DNA of 64,000 nt from Coptis chinensis. Its lineage: Eukaryota > Streptophyta > Magnoliopsida > Ranunculales > Ranunculaceae. Positions 11,042 through 23,170 of the stretch are shown piece after piece. The stretch spans positions 28,606,501 to 28,670,500 of the forward strand of contig CM027377.1 of NCBI GenBank assembly GCA_015680905.1, in the 5' to 3' direction. Under the pieces are notes generated by a model that had not been told where the DNA came from, did not search any database, and saw only the letters and a list, made by a program, of their open reading frames with translations. The stretch's first letter is position 1; the number at the start of each line of letters is the position of its first letter. The position numbers and the translations under genes were made by a program.

Positions 11042-11721
11042 GACAACAGAGGCTGGAGTGATTTTCTGAAGTTGTATTGGTTGTATGAGACATGGTAGGA
11101 CGATCTCTGGGGTCTTGATAGGTGGATCGGCAATTGTTGGAGCGACTTCTGGAGTCCTGACTGAACTGCTTTAGCGACCTTTGGGGTCTGTACAGACGAA
11201 TAGACCTTCTTGTTGGAGCCCCCAACGTTCTGCTTTGGTGGTTTTACTCTGACTTCAGCGACCAAGTCTTTGGCCATTGTGTAGCTGGTGGGCTCGTTCC
11301 GTGTGCTGACAAGTGAGTCAACGGTCTTGTTCGCTGAGAGGATTTGGTTACAATGATAGGCTTTGAGCTGGTTGCTTCGAAGCTCCATCATGCCCCTAGG
11401 GCCTGAAAAGTGGAGGACTTGATGCAGTGTTGATGGTATGACTTGCATTTGATGAATCCATCTTCGTCCTAAGATGGCGTTGTAGGATGACTTGATGTCC
11501 AAGATGCTGAAACGCGTATTGAAACTAACTTTGTCCTCTCTAGATCCCACAGAGACTGGGAGTATGATGTCACCAATTGGGTCGGCTCTGGAGCCATTGA
11601 ACCCATAGAGAGGAGCAATTGGGTATATGAAGACCGACTTGGGCAAGTTCATTTCTTGAATGGTATGGTAAAACAAAATGTCACATGAACTACCAGGATC
11701 TATCAGAACATACTTGACAGT
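11038..11721 (-). pseudogene. Tat aspartic protease region
   Basis: The frame continues from the gag tail after a stop near 11719. The active-site motif reads YVLIDPGSSCDILFY where D-T-G is usual, so a Thr-to-Pro change probably abolishes catalysis. Downstream, YNAILGRRWIHQMQVIPST is the conserved flap/ILGR block of Tat proteases. The protease would cut the polyprotein into Gag and Pol units. Confidence 0.85.
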
Positions 11722-13259
11722 TCATTCGCTGATTTTGACATGGACTACTAGTGCGTCATTGTGCGGGAGGCAAACCTTGTTGAGGTCGACCTTGGTAAAA
11801 ATAATATCACCTGAACTGTGACCAGAACTGCGTGGAGCAGGTGCGGCCTGGGAAGAGAAATGGTAAACTTCTTGAAGGGCGCCAACGCGCCTTCTTTTCT
11901 CTCTGGATGATGTTACCGAATCATCTGGAAATGTGATCATATGAATGGTTCTGTCATTGTCACGATCAGACGAGTGCTGACATCGCTCATGGCAAGAACG
12001 GTCTCTGGGACGTCCTCTGCTGCGGGAGCGAGCTTGGGCATTGTGGCAATCATGGTGGGGTGGAGTTCTGCTATCACCTTGCGGGCCATAAGCTTATGGC
12101 GAAGATCGCCATCAGCGATATTGGTGTATTGTTTGATATGTCTTGCTTCGATGAAGTCCTGAAGGTAATGCTTTAGCCCCCAGCACGCATCAGTCTTGTG
12201 ACATTTTGCACGGTGGAATGCGCAGTAAGGCTTGTCGAGTCGATCTGCTGGTTCCCGTACCTCAGGTCGGTAGTATGCAGCTCGCTTGATCCTGTCCAGT
12301 ATGTAACTGGGAGATCGTGTGAGGACAGCGAACTCGCGGTTGTTGTTTGTTTTGTTCCCTGACTTCTGTTCCTGCGGTCTGGACTGCTTTTTGGTTGGTG
12401 GGGTGTCGTCAGAGATCATTGCTACTTCCTGGTCTTCTGTTAGACCGTGACGTCTCAGGCTTTCTTGTAGCTTAATGTACTTGTCTACTCGAGCGTATAG
12501 CTCGAACAGTGTTTCTAGATGCTCTTTCATCAGCAACCTGGAAAGGTATGTGTTGCACATTCGACAGGCGTTGGAGAATGCCAATGTGGCAAAGGACTCT
12601 TTGAGACCGCTCTCCATGCACAATAGTTCAGCTTTGAACCGACCTAGGAACTGGCGAATGGTTTCATCTTCGCCAAATGATAGCTGGAAGAGTGAATCAA
12701 GATTGGCTTTCTTACGTCTATTGTGGACGTACTGACTAGCAAACAAATCGGTGAGTTGCTCGAACGTCTTTATCGAGTCTGGCTCGAGTGAAAAGAACCA
12801 ATCGAGTGCACCATCTTTGAGACTGGCAAAAAACAAACTACAATGAAGATGATCAAACTCCGGTGCACTATAGAGTGCCAAACTTTGAATGTAGCGAGCT
12901 ACGTGCTGACCAGGACACGCGCTGCCATCATACATCGAAAAATGTGGTTGGATGAAATCTGGAGGAGAAGCTCTACTAAGTACCTCAGCAGTAAACGGGG
13001 ACGTGCGGTATGTCTTTAGCATTTTTTAGATGATCTGGGTGGCGTCTTTCTTAACTGCACTTTGGTCGATCCGTTGTGACAGTTCGTTAATCTGTTGATT
13101 AACGAAGTTGATGCCGTCCTCTGCTAAGGTAAGAGGTGGATTCTGCGTGTCTACTTGCGTGTGAAGTAGGACGTTCTCCTGCATGAGTAGGGTGATTTGC
13201 TCATTCATCGTTCCTAGCTGACCTGCCAAACTATGGATTTGAGCTTCGAGGCTTGCCAT
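11722..13259 (-). pseudogene. Tat gag
   Basis: The start at 13259 gives a short N-terminal coiled segment (SLEAQIHSLAGQLGTMNEQITLLMQ, split here: SLEAQIHSLAGQ, NEQITLLMQEN). One stop near 13024 follows, then the main capsid-like domain 13022-11937 with FIQPHFSMYDGSACPGQHV, ALDWFFSLEPDSIKTFEQL and QLSFGEDETIRQFLGRFK, the retrotransposon gag fold. A zinc-knuckle-like CAFHRAKCHKTDACW lies near the end, of form C-x6-C-x2-H rather than classical CCHC. A frameshift near 11938 joins it to the last part (11940-11722). Gag would form the particle that packages element RNA. Confidence 0.85.
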
Positions 13260-13326
13260 GCCGTGGGCTTGAGTACTGTTCTGTTTGGTTTAAAGATTTG
13301 TGAGGTGGTTTCTCAAGAAATCGAGA

Positions 13327-13342
13327 CCACAGACGGCGCCAA
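13327..13342 (-). other. Tat primer binding site
   Basis: On the minus strand the LTR end TTTACA is followed at once by TTGGCGCCGTCTGTGG. A TGGCGCC start directly next to the LTR is the usual primer site for tRNA-initiated minus-strand synthesis in plant gypsy elements. Confidence 0.8.
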
Positions 13343-13904
13343 TGTAAAGGAGCATTTTAGTTCACCTTTACATACAAGGTAAGTAGGAGAATGGGATTGA
13401 AGGTGGGAAAGACCAAGTTCATTGATGAGCGAACTGCCTACGTATCTTACTCTCGATTTGGGGGGGGGGGGGAGAGAAGAATCAGGTCTGGCGTAGTTCA
13501 TATGGGAAGTATTTATAGGTGATGAAAGTGAATCTTAACCCAACACGTGTAAAGATCAGCACAAATGTAGGGTGGAGATTGTGGAGGCGTGTAAGAATTG
13601 TGCTAGTAGGTCTGCCGTAATGATGGGGATTAGTAGTATGTGTTAGTAGCTTGCGGCAGTGGTCAGTAGTTGGCGGCAGTGATTTGTGTACGCATAGCTT
13701 TGGTCATGATTTCTTCTAGAAGGTAAGCTGAGTCATGATATATAACGATCTACGTAATGATACAAACTGTTCTAGAGCGATCTCGTAGCTCGTGGACGCG
13801 ATCTAGTGACATAGGTCGGACAAGTAAGTTAGAGGTCGGTGTGGTATTTCCCCCATGCTGAGCACGTGCTTGATATTCCTGAAGGAGAATATCACTCCCT
13901 CACA
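13343..13904 (-). repeat. Tat 5' LTR
   Basis: Read on the minus strand it starts TGTGAGGGAGTG and ends CTCCTTTACA, with CTATAAATACTTCCC (TATA box) at about 13508-13522 and the primer site immediately after. A run of 13 G/C-type bases (G in plus) occurs at 13460-13472. Length is 562 bases, usual for Tat LTRs. The flank is GGGAA; the matching 3' end is lost. Confidence 0.82.
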
Positions 13905-14059
13905 GGGAACAAGACTCGTAAGTTAACAATAATAATAAGCGACTACTTGGTAACCTGTACTCATTGTTTAATCTATACATGTTAATTAAACTTTGACTAA
14001 TTTGAATCCACTATGTATATGAAGTTGAACAAGATCAATATCCATTACCAAGTTATAGC

Positions 14060-14299
14060 ATGGAGAAGGAAAATTCGTCTATGTCAATGAGAAATCTAGG
14101 ATTCTTCAATTTATCTGTGGTTAAGAAGAAAGCCATAAACATCCTTCTCAGAACTATCAAGTTTATAACCTTCAGCATTCCCTTCTTGCTTCCTTATTTT
14201 TGTACCGATCTACTCCACAATTATATTATCAGAGACATCTGGAATGAAATGTCGAAATGTGTAACAACTTTTCCCATAAATACCAACTTATACAGTTAG
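14060..14299 (+). other. Small ORF, unrecognised
   Basis: A 79-codon ATG frame with a basic patch (VVKKKAINILLRTIK) followed by a hydrophobic stretch (FITFSIPFLLPYF) long enough for one membrane segment. No family recognised and no codon or context support. It may be chance in AT-rich DNA. Confidence 0.15.
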
Positions 14300-14862
14300 A
14301 TCTATCTCACCACCTTTTATTTTCTCAAAATCAATTTCTTTTACACGCTTCGATTCCATGTTCATATCCTCCTTGTTGGGGTTAATACCGATACCAATCG
14401 ATCCCCACTGCACAGATAACTTGTACTTGAACACACTTCTACCCTAGACAAATTCTAGATATCCACTACAACCTAGCTAACATGCCCAACTCTCTAAATA
14501 ACTATCTGTTGGGGAAAAAACTGAAGCAAAACAGATCTACCTAGACACTCTTAAAACAAAAACTGACCTTCTGAATATCACCATCTTCTTAATATCACCA
14601 CTTGTGAGAGTATCACCGCTACTACAAAATAATTTTAGAACTTGCGCACCTTGTTGAACTTGTTGGATAAGAAAAAATGTCTTAGTTGCTGAGACTGAAC
14701 CACTTTTTAGTTCAGTGGGTGCCTACATACCCCAGAGGGATCAAGTCTCTTTGAAAATCTCCGGAGTGTGGAGTTTTTCAATATAGTTCTGTTGGTCAAA
14801 ACTTTTCAATATGTAACCATCCAAAAAAATAGGGAATATCTAAATATGGATCCTTATCCCTT

Positions 14863-14940
14863 GTTTTCAGTTACATTAGATAGAGCCAAAATCTATCCCT
14901 AGTTTTCAGTTACATTGGATAGAGTCAAAATCTATCCCTA
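14863..14940. repeat. 39-base tandem duplication
   Basis: GTTTTCAGTTACATTAGATA followed by GAGCCAAAATCTATCCCTA occurs twice in direct succession (14863-14901, 14902-14940) with two differences, and a third partial GTTTGCAG start follows. Confidence 0.9.
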
Positions 14941-15379
14941 GTTTGCAGCTGATTATGGGCTTATAGTGAGGCTTGGCCCACATGCCATGTTGTGACTTGG
15001 CTACAAACCAGGGCTAGGCCTGCAGATATGAAGGGTCCAGTCTAGGTGTCATGTCCAGAGATCATGCCCAGCTTGTCCATAGAGGCATTGTGCTGCTGAG
15101 CATTCCATCGAGTTGGATGTCTCACTACACAAGTCGAACCAACGAGGCCATAAATGAGGAGGATCAGGTAAAGCCATGTGGACCATTTATGAGGGTCCAC
15201 ACATCTCCCCCTCTCTGTCATGCGGAGCAGCCATGTGGCAGAGAAGAGAAAAAGAATCCGATAACGTTTTTCCTGAACAAGCATTCCAATGTTGATATAT
15301 CCATAGTTCCAGATTTCTTCACAATCGACTTTTTGTCTCTTCAGATAGGAAGTTCATCCATCCCACTACTCATTGCTTA

Positions 15380-15820
15380 ACATGGCATACACCAGCCTAC
15401 AGAGTTCAAGGCTGGGCAGGCCGCGGAATGGATGTTCTAAATAATTTCTCAGGTGAGCTCCTTAAGAAATTATTTTCTTCGTCTACAGTTTTCTTTGTTC
15501 TGCAGCTCAATTTAGTTCTTTCTTTAACAGATACCTAGATTTTTGATGCTGTGGTGAGTGAAGTTGATGAGAATGTGGTTCAGCATAACCTTCAAACCTT
15601 GTTTGCTCTCCCAGAGATTATTAGGGACTTGAGTTACCCTGATACAATCGTTGTATGGGCTGCCGTATACATTGTTCATCCTCTTAAGTCTATGATGCCC
15701 GACACTGCTGGAGCTTCAGAAAAGGGAAATGAAGTATTTGTTAAACCTATGGCATCAAGGAGGCCTCCTCATATTGCTCCTTCAGATATCATACTCCCTG
15801 GCTCATTGGGTGATGGTGCT
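15380..15820 (+). pseudogene. Exon-like ORF of unknown family, cut by an LTR insertion
   Basis: A plus-strand open frame from about 15545 reads FDAVVSEVDENVVQHNLQ, ALPEIIRDLSYPDT and ASRRPPHIAPSDIILP. It runs open to 15820, where the first bases of the Athila LTR (TGA) supply the stop. It is preceded by pyrimidine-rich AG acceptor-like sites (CTGCAG near 15506, TTTAACAG near 15531), and a GTGAGC donor-like site lies near 15454. The composition is more balanced than its surroundings. I do not recognise the family; it could be a host exon or a captured fragment. Confidence 0.4.
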
Positions 15821-17393
15821 TGATAAAAGTAAAACAATAGTTTTACCTACGAATAAGCAACGAAACTCAACGTAAGTAAAACTAAAACTATTTTCTGGCT
15901 TATAATATCAAAGTTTTCTACTCTCGATGCTATTGCAATATAGTTGAAATAGAAAGTTCGTTCCACTCCTAGTTCTTTAGAATTCACATTAACTAAGATT
16001 ATCACTTCTATCAAAGTCAATAAGAGTATGGATTATATAATTATGCTAACAACGATGGGAAATAACGTAATCGAAATGTTTTAAATAATGAGATGGCAAC
16101 TAAATTACTAAGGTTCGAATATACATAAAGAATTAGGGGAATTTGATTCCACCTTAACTCGACTTAATTTACTAACGAAGAATTGTCGTAATTCGAATTG
16201 AAATACTTTCGCAGAACAATTAGATCTTTTTAATCCCTAATTGTTCATGGTAATCTCTACCAACTAACAACTAGCATGTGAAGCGGTCAAACTCATTCTC
16301 ATGGTGAACTAATTACTTTCTAGAATAGAATAGAATATTACGATCTTTCTATGTTAATCGAAATCAAGTTTCATCAAGGCTTCCTCAAACCCCTTTAATG
16401 GAGGTTTAGCCTTGAATCATTATACTATCATTTCTAAAACAAGAACAAATAGAACAACCCATTATTGATTAAATGATTAACTTATAAATCTAATTGAACA
16501 ATAATAATAATGATTCCAAACGAATTAAAATAAGATTTTATACTAATTTAGAACTAAGATGATGATTAACTAATTATCAAATTAAGACAACCTAATTATG
16601 AATTTAAAACAACTAAAACTAAATAAGGATTGAATCAATAAACTAAATTGAAATGAAAAACTAATAATTTATGATAAAACTAAATCTGATTCTAAATAAT
16701 ATTCATTCTTTGTTCTAACTAATCTATTGGAATGGAAAACTAATTATATATAGTAAAAACTAGATATAAAAACAAGTTATTGGATAATTTTTTAAGTAAA
16801 AAAAAACTAGATGCTTAAGAGCTAAGTCTTGTGTCTTTAAATGGAGGAGACCAGATCCACCTTTTCATGCATAGGCTGAGGAGCCATGTTTTGGGCCGAA
16901 AAATCGAGCCCAAAACCCAATTTCTTCAGTCCACAGGGGGCTTTTCAGTTGGAAATGACTTCAATAGTCTTTTCTTCCACTTCTACTCCTTTGATTAATT
17001 CAAGGCTTGGACCATTAGAAATCTTTTTCCGAGACGGTCGTTTTAACATAAGGTAGGCCCAATTCCGAGGTCTGAGTCCAAAGATATGGCCTTTGAAAGT
17101 TCAGCTGACTTTTGTGCGCTATTTCTGCCCGCGTTGACTTTGACTTTTTAGCTTTGATCGGGCTTTAAAAAGGCTTTTTCTCCTTGAATCTTGGCCTTTT
17201 AACATAGAACTTCTTAACAACCAACCTTTGCTTCTTTATCTTGCAAAAGGGACGTATTTCTGCACATATTCGACTCCAATGCCTGAAATACACAAGAACA
17301 CGATAACAATACTAACTCTTACTTATTAATCACATAATTGGTCAAAAACGATATTGTTAAAGGGGTTAAAACTACAGTTTTGGGCTCTTATCA
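15821..17393 (-). repeat. Athila LTR, 3' LTR of element B
   Basis: Minus strand starts TGATAAGAGCCCAAAACTG and ends in TTTTATCA, matching the other Athila LTRs here (18733, 29486, 49160, 51088, 57707) over most of its 1573 bases. The left flank is GTGCT; the partner copy lies beyond the window. Confidence 0.93.
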
Positions 17394-17407
17394 AACCACC
17401 CCCAAAC
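17394..17407 (-). other. Polypurine tract of element B
   Basis: On the minus strand GTTTGGGGGTGGTT immediately precedes the LTR start TGATAAG. This tract primes plus-strand DNA synthesis. Confidence 0.85.
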
Positions 17408-18732
17408 AGCATTTTGCTTGTCCTCAAGCAAATATGAGAAATTAGAATAAGTGACCTAAAATGGAGTTCTAACTAATCTCGTTTCGCCAAATGCAATTGC
17501 ATTGACCATATGCAACAAGGCCTTAAACCACTAGGAATTCCCTAGTGGACGAGTTATAGCCTCGTGAGAGTTTTCCAGTAAAGGTACTCACAAACTTCAT
17601 CTATACTACAACGACTAAGAAATAAAACTATTGTTTCCTTATTTATTGTCTCAATTATCTATACATCTCACTAGCAATGAATATAGAATAATCAAGTCGA
17701 AACCTAAGCTAATATATATATATAATAATCAATCATCTACAAATAAACATATAAACATATATACAATGTGTAATACTATGAAATGCACTAACAGGTCCGT
17801 TTCTGAAACTTTGGAATAACGTCCTTAAGTAGGTCCTCACATAAATGTCAAGAAAAAAACACTCTGATTTTTCCGCTCAAGTTTCGCTACTCTAGTGTGC
17901 AGTGGGCACACTTTACCTTACAATCTTAATGACACACAAGGAAGCCGGAGTCGATCAAACACATCTGCCATTTACTATCACACTAACCTATTCCTAATTG
18001 AGCTAGATGTCTTATTTAGGTGTTGCGGGGATTAGGTGATGGTTTAAGAATGAATGAAATGGATATTCAAAAAGGACAAGTCTGAGATAATAGAGTCTTC
18101 ATATTATGTAACTAGAGAAACCCTTGTTTTTTACTTTTGCTTCTACACTTTGTTTCCATCCTTAGCCATTTTTTCTTTTTCTTTTTCTTTTTCTTTGGCT
18201 TTTGACTCATTTGATTCTATTTTTTTTTTTGGAGTTATAACTCTTTATTTTCTTTTATTTATTTATTTATTTATATTTATTTGGATGTAAACTTTCTTTT
18301 CTTATTTGAAGCGACTAACAAATTCTTGATTTCGAAGGTCTTTCTCTTTTCTATTCTTCATTTATATTCTCAGACTCATTCAAAGAATGGGTAGGCTGAT
18401 TTTTATTTTTATTTTGTTTTGTAAAAGGTTAAAGGATTTGCGGTTCATGAAAGGCTAAAGAAAGGCTCAGAGGGGCGACTAGCGGAAAATAATTCACAGG
18501 TTTGAATTTTTAGCTATATCGATCCAAAAAAGGCCTAAATTCTCGCTTAGGATATAGTATAGTGATCAAGCAAGTGGACGTGTGATTTCTCTATTCGGAA
18601 TTTACTTCTCCCTTGTGTCATTTTTCAAATATTTCACTCATATAAGGTTTTAGGCTATATTCTCATTGGATTTGTAGAATAAGTACTCTAGCCTTGATTT
18701 CAGAAACTTACTGCCAATACAACATAGATACT
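17408..18732 (-). other. Element B 3' untranslated region
   Basis: Non-coding sequence shared with C (20168-21900), D (47400-49140) and, more distantly, E (34652-36400). It includes GAGGACAAGCAAAATGC next to the polypurine tract, a block around ATGCAACAAGGCC and CTCGTGAGAGTTTTCCAG, and a long T-rich tract at 18166-18290 that varies in length between copies. Confidence 0.8.
18728..18732. repeat. Target-site duplication of element C, left
   Basis: ATACT, matched by ATACT at 52508-52512 on the other side of element C. Confidence 0.92.
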
Positions 18733-20154
18733 TGATAATCGTAAAATGAATAGTTTTACTAATGAATAAAGCGATAAAACTCTAAATGCAAGTAAAACTA
18801 AAACTGAACTTATACTAAACTTATCAAAGATTTCTACTCTCGAATCTATTGAAGTAGAGTTGGAATAGAAGATTCGTTCCACTCCTAGTTCTTTAGCATT
18901 CAAGTTTCCTACGACTATCAATCCTACCAAAGTCAATGAGAGAATTACGAATTATACTACGAAATGCTACGGAATACTAAGGTTTGAATCTAGAATAAGA
19001 ATTAGGGGGGAATTGAATCCACCTTGAATCTAACTTAAGAACTAGTATAGGTTATTGTAATCCAATTCTTACGTTCTTACGGTAAGAATTGGTCGTTCTA
19101 ATCCTTAATTATACATGGCATATCTACCAATTCATAACTAGCATGTGAGGAAGTCCACCCATTCTCATGGCGAATCAACTCCCTTCTAGAGTGGAATAGA
19201 CTCTTACAACGTTTCTACGCTACATAATCAAGTTTTCATCAAGGCTTCATCAAATCCCTCTAATAAAGGTTTAGCCTTGATTCATCAAACTATCATTTCC
19301 AATTGAAATTGAATACGACATAATATAAAGATTCTAACTTTATGAATATAAAGATTCTAATCAATAATTCAAAACTAAATTAAACAACTAAGAAATGAAT
19401 AACAACTAATAACTGAATTTAGATCTAAACAATTTTAAATACCAAAATCGAATTTAACAAGAACTAACTATTTTATTTATCTAATCAATGATAAACAATG
19501 ATTCAAATACTTAATCTAAAACAAGGAATGAAAACTAATTCATAAACTAATTAAAATTCTCAAAACTAGATCTAGAACTAAGATTTAATGGCTACTCTAA
19601 TGGCTACCTTCTAACCTAGACTAATTCATACATAAGAGCTAAGTCTTGTGTGTGGAAATGGAGGAGACCGGATCCACATTTTCGTGCATGGGCTGAGGGT
19701 CCATGTTTTGGGCCGGAAAATCGAGCCCAAAGCCCAATTTCTTCAGTCCACAGGCCCCTTTTCAGTTGGCTTTGACTTCAATAGGCTTTTTGTCCACTTC
19801 TGCTCCTCCAATTGGGTTAAGGTTTGTACCATTGGAAAACTCTTTCCGAGACGGTCGTTTTAACATAATGTACGCCCAATTCCGAGGTCTGAGTCTAAAG
19901 ATACAATCTTCAGAAGTTCTGCTGACTTTTGTATACTATTTCTGCCCGTTTTGGCCTTTAATCCCAGAATTTCTTAGCAACCAACCCTTTGCTCGTTTAT
20001 ATCGCCAAAGTGGCACATTTCTACACATAATTGAGTTCCATGTCTGAAATACATAAAAGCACGTAATTAACATTAACTCTTATTTATTACTCACATAATT
20101 GGTCTAAAAGTATTATTATTAAGGGGTTAAAACTACAGTTTTGGGCTTTTATCA
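18733..20154 (-). repeat. Athila LTR, 3' LTR of element C
   Basis: Starts TGATAATCG and ends TTTTATCA in plus reading. Nearly identical along its length to 51088-52507, with scattered single-base differences, so C is younger than B. Confidence 0.95.
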
Positions 20155-21946
20155 AACCACCCCCAAACAACATTTTGCTTGTCCTCAAGCAAATATGAGA
20201 AATTAGCATAAGTGACCAAAAATGGAGTTCTAACTAATCTCGTTTCGCCGAGTGCGATTGCATTGACTATATGCAACAAGGCCTTAAACCACTAGGAATT
20301 CCTTAGTGGACGAGTTATAGCCTCGTGAGAGTTTTCCAGTGAAGGTACTCACAAACTTCATCTATACTATAATGACTCAGAAATAAACTATTGTTTCCTT
20401 ATCTATGCCTCAATTATCTATACATCTCACTAGCAATGAATACAGAATAATCAAGTCGAAACCTAAGTTAATATATGCATAATAATCTATCATCTACGAA
20501 TAAACATATATACAATGAGTAATACTATGAGATGAACTAGCGGGTCCATTTTTGAAAACTCAGAATAGCATCCTTAAGTAGGTCCTCACATAAATGTCAA
20601 GACAAAAACCACTCTGATTTTTCCACTAAAGTTTAAGCTACTCCGAAAGGTGCGATTGCACACTTTACCTTACAATCTCAATGACACACAAGGAAACCGG
20701 AGTCGATCAAACACATCTGCCACTTACTATCACACTAACATATTCCTAATTGAGCTAGAGGTCTTTATTAGGTGTTGCAGGGATTAGGAGATGGTTTAAG
20801 AAGGAAGAAAATGGATATTCAAAGAGGACAAGTCTGAGATAATAGAGTCTTCATATTATGTAACTAGAGAAAACCTTATTCTTTACTTTTGCTTCTACGC
20901 TTTGTTTCCATCCTTAGCCATATTTTTTTTCTTTTTCTTTGGCTTTTGACTCCTTGATTCTATTTTTGGAGTTCTAACTCTTTATTTCCTTTTTTTTTTT
21001 TTTTTGGATGGAAACTTACTTTTCTCTTCTGAAGCGACTAACGAATTCTTGATTTCAAAGGTTCTTCTCTTTTCTATTATTCATCTCTATTCTCAGACTT
21101 ATTCAAAGAATTGGGTAGGTTGATTTTGTTTTATTTTGTAATAGGGTAAAGGATTTGTGGTTTGTGAAAGGCTCAAGAAAGGCTCAGAGGGGTGACTAGC
21201 GGAAAATAATTCATAGGTTTGAATTTCTGGCTATATCGATCCAAAGAGGGCCTAAATTCTCGCTTAAGATATGGTATAGTAATCAAGCAAGTGGGCGTGT
21301 GATTTCTCTATCCGGATTTTACTTCTCCCTTGTGTCATTTCTCAAATGTTCACTCATATAAGGCTTTAGGCTATATTCTCACAGGATTTGTAGAATAAGT
21401 ACTCTAGCCTAGATTTCAGAAACTTACATCCAACAATCATAGATACTCATGTAACATATTTATAGATAGATGAAAGGATTATTACCTACATATTAGCCTA
21501 AGTTTCTAAAAACTATTCTAATGCAAAAGCTACGTGAGACTTCTAAATTATTGAAAGCATAGAAAAAGAAAACAATACCAATATTCCTAAGTGTATAGCA
21601 TACTTTTAATTTATATTTTTAAAATTTTTGAATTTTTTAACTAGAAAACAAGTGCATATTATACATATCTATATCCTAACAGATGCCTTAATTACACGTG
21701 TTTCTATGCCCCCCAAAACAAGAAGCATGCTTTGTCCTCAAAGTATTTAAATAAATAGGGTAGAGAAATACCATTGAAACGCGTGAAATTCTGAAATATC
21801 TGCAAAATAAGGTTAAACATACTAATATAGAAAAGAAAAACTGACGCAACTCTATAAAAGTTCCACCCGTAAGGGGTTAATGAGAAACAAATTGCTTGGG
21901 ACATAAGCAGACACTAACTGAAATAAAAACTAATCTTAACTCCCGT
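20155..21946 (-). other. Element C polypurine tract and 3' untranslated region
   Basis: AACCACCCCCAAACA (plus) next to the LTR is the polypurine tract. A second PPT-like site, GCCCCCCAAAAC at 21709-21719, follows the ORF Y stop together with AAGCATGCTTTGTCCTCAAA. Between them lie the conserved 3' blocks also found in B and D and a T-rich run at 20925-21006. No gene. Confidence 0.8.
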
Positions 21947-22924
21947 TTAAACATTTTCCTCCTCATCCTTAATGAAGAAATGAGGTTCCTTCGCATCTTG
22001 ACACGCCATGGTAATCTGTCAGGCTTCACGCCACTTATCGTCTACTATAGCTAACCTGTCAAGCGCCACTTGGTCGGATGGGGTGTAGGGGGCAACTAAA
22101 TGATGTTGCACCTGCCATCCCGGCCAAGTCATTGCACGAAAAGATTGAATAATAGAATTGGTGGGTCTCACAATGTCGACCCCTACCCGATCCGTGTAAC
22201 GGGCATAAAAAACAGGGAAAAAACATAGCATAATACGGCAAACTAAAATAGGCATAAGAAGATACTTATGCCTCATGTTCAGGGCTCGTGCTAAACTAGA
22301 CATTAATGTCTTGGGAAGGTCATATAGCAGACGTCCCTCAGCTAGAGCAAGGAAAACGTCACAAGTGGCGTCATTCACAGAAGAAAAATGTCACTCCCCT
22401 AATATGTTTAGCATTATAAAAACATCAACGTGTGCTTACGTTCATGGACCGGGCTACCAAAGGGCGACGTTATATTCCCCTTAGTCCTCTATCCTAAAGA
22501 TTCGTGCCCCATAATGCTCATGCAAATCCTCATAGTTATAGAGGTACATATTATCTACCAAATAGGTCCATGAGTCTTGTATTTCAACGGGCATAGCAAG
22601 TCCGAGAGCAAAGGCTAACAAGAACCTGGTAATTTCCATTGGTTCATTACCGATGGTGATGGAGAACACTTGTTCTCCATCTGGTCTATCAAAGAACTTA
22701 CAATTATCATAAAAATAAGATGTAAGTGCGGGAGAATAAAGTTCATCAGGACTTACCAATAGTGGCTCCCATCCTGCTAGAATGATCACTTCGGGAAACC
22801 ACGCACCATAGGTGTCACTTTGGAACAACTCTTTGAAAGACTGTTCTGGTATGATACGAGGGAATGTCATCCCCAATAACTCGCTGGAATACCTGCGAAG
22901 GATCCTGGAACAACCCACAAACAA
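21947..22924 (-). pseudogene. ORF Y of element C
   Basis: About 320 codons. Conserved blocks with copies B and D are IIPEQSFKELFQSDTYGAWF, SPDELYSPALTSYFYDN, LLAFALGLAMPVEIQDSWTY, HYGARIFRIED, NDATCDVFLALAEGRLLYDL and ALDRLAIVDDKWREAW, ending in an acidic tail. The likely start is the Met before TFPRIIPEQSF. Damage: a frameshift between 22379 and 22481 and a TGA in place of a conserved Trp codon near 22017. No catalytic motif is recognised. Its LALGL(A/P)-type segments recall the plant transposon-associated domain family loosely; function unknown. Confidence 0.7.
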
Positions 22925-23170
22925 TTGGAGTTTTTCTTACCTCTGGGGTTAAGGCGCGAAGTGCGCTCCCCTATGGATGGATAGGGGCGGGTTGCCTTGG
23001 TGATTTTTGAGTTCCAGGCACTTGGGCGCAGGTCATGCTCACTTTGTGCTGGGGGATGGGCGCCTTGGTCGCTCGGGATGGAAAACTGGGATTCCAGTGT
23101 TGTGGGCGCAGGTCGCGCTTAGATCGAGGGAGCTTGGTAGAGGCGAATTCGGCTTTGATGAAATTCAATG
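22925..23170 (-). other. GCGC-rich leader of ORF Y, element C
   Basis: GC-rich stretch in AT-rich surroundings with repeated AAGGCGC, GGGCGCAGGTC and GCGCTCC words. Read on the minus strand these are GAGCGC-GACCTGCGCCC repeats like those in the gag leaders at 50680-50960 and 59361-59575. Confidence 0.7.

Larger units (their letters stand above)
5385..13904 (-). mobile_element. Tat-lineage Ty3/gypsy retrotransposon, 3' LTR missing
   Basis: Read on the minus strand the order is 5' LTR (13904-13343), primer binding site, gag, protease, RT, RNase H, remnant second RNase H, integrase, tandem repeats, then an antisense ORF. The second RNase H, the long 3' untranslated region with tandem repeats and the extra ORF are hallmarks of the Tat clade (Ogre, Retand and Grande relatives). 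All coding regions carry stops or frameshifts. No second copy of the 562-base LTR was found at the left end. The element meets the copia-type LTR at 5384, so the 3' LTR appears to have been deleted. Confidence 0.85.
13905..15820. other. Unassigned flanking sequence between Tat and Athila elements
   Basis: About 1.9 kb that matches neither neighbour. It holds a short AT-rich ORF, a 39-base tandem duplication and, at its right end, exon-like sequence cut by the Athila LTR. It may be part of an older element or former host sequence. Confidence 0.4.
15821..18732 (-). mobile_element. Athila-type element B, left piece (3' LTR and 3' untranslated region)
   Basis: The 3' end of a minus-strand Athila-type element: LTR 15821-17393, polypurine tract, and about 1.3 kb of 3' untranslated region. 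It stops at the ATACT target duplication where element C enters. The same element resumes at 52508: joining ...CATAGATACT to CATGCAATATG reproduces the unbroken sequence seen at about 21438-21455 in C. B therefore predates C. Confidence 0.92.

Noticed and set aside
19648-20047. Overlapping plus-strand ORFs of 71 and 114 codons
   Set aside because: They lie inside the 3' LTR of element C and recur in the other Athila LTRs (e.g. 52001-52400) with altered frames; they are chance frames in a repeat.
21947-22924. ORF Y as an Athila envelope-like protein
   Set aside because: No signal peptide, clear transmembrane pair or coiled-coil fusion-like layout is visible, and the C-terminus is acidic. Kept as unknown.
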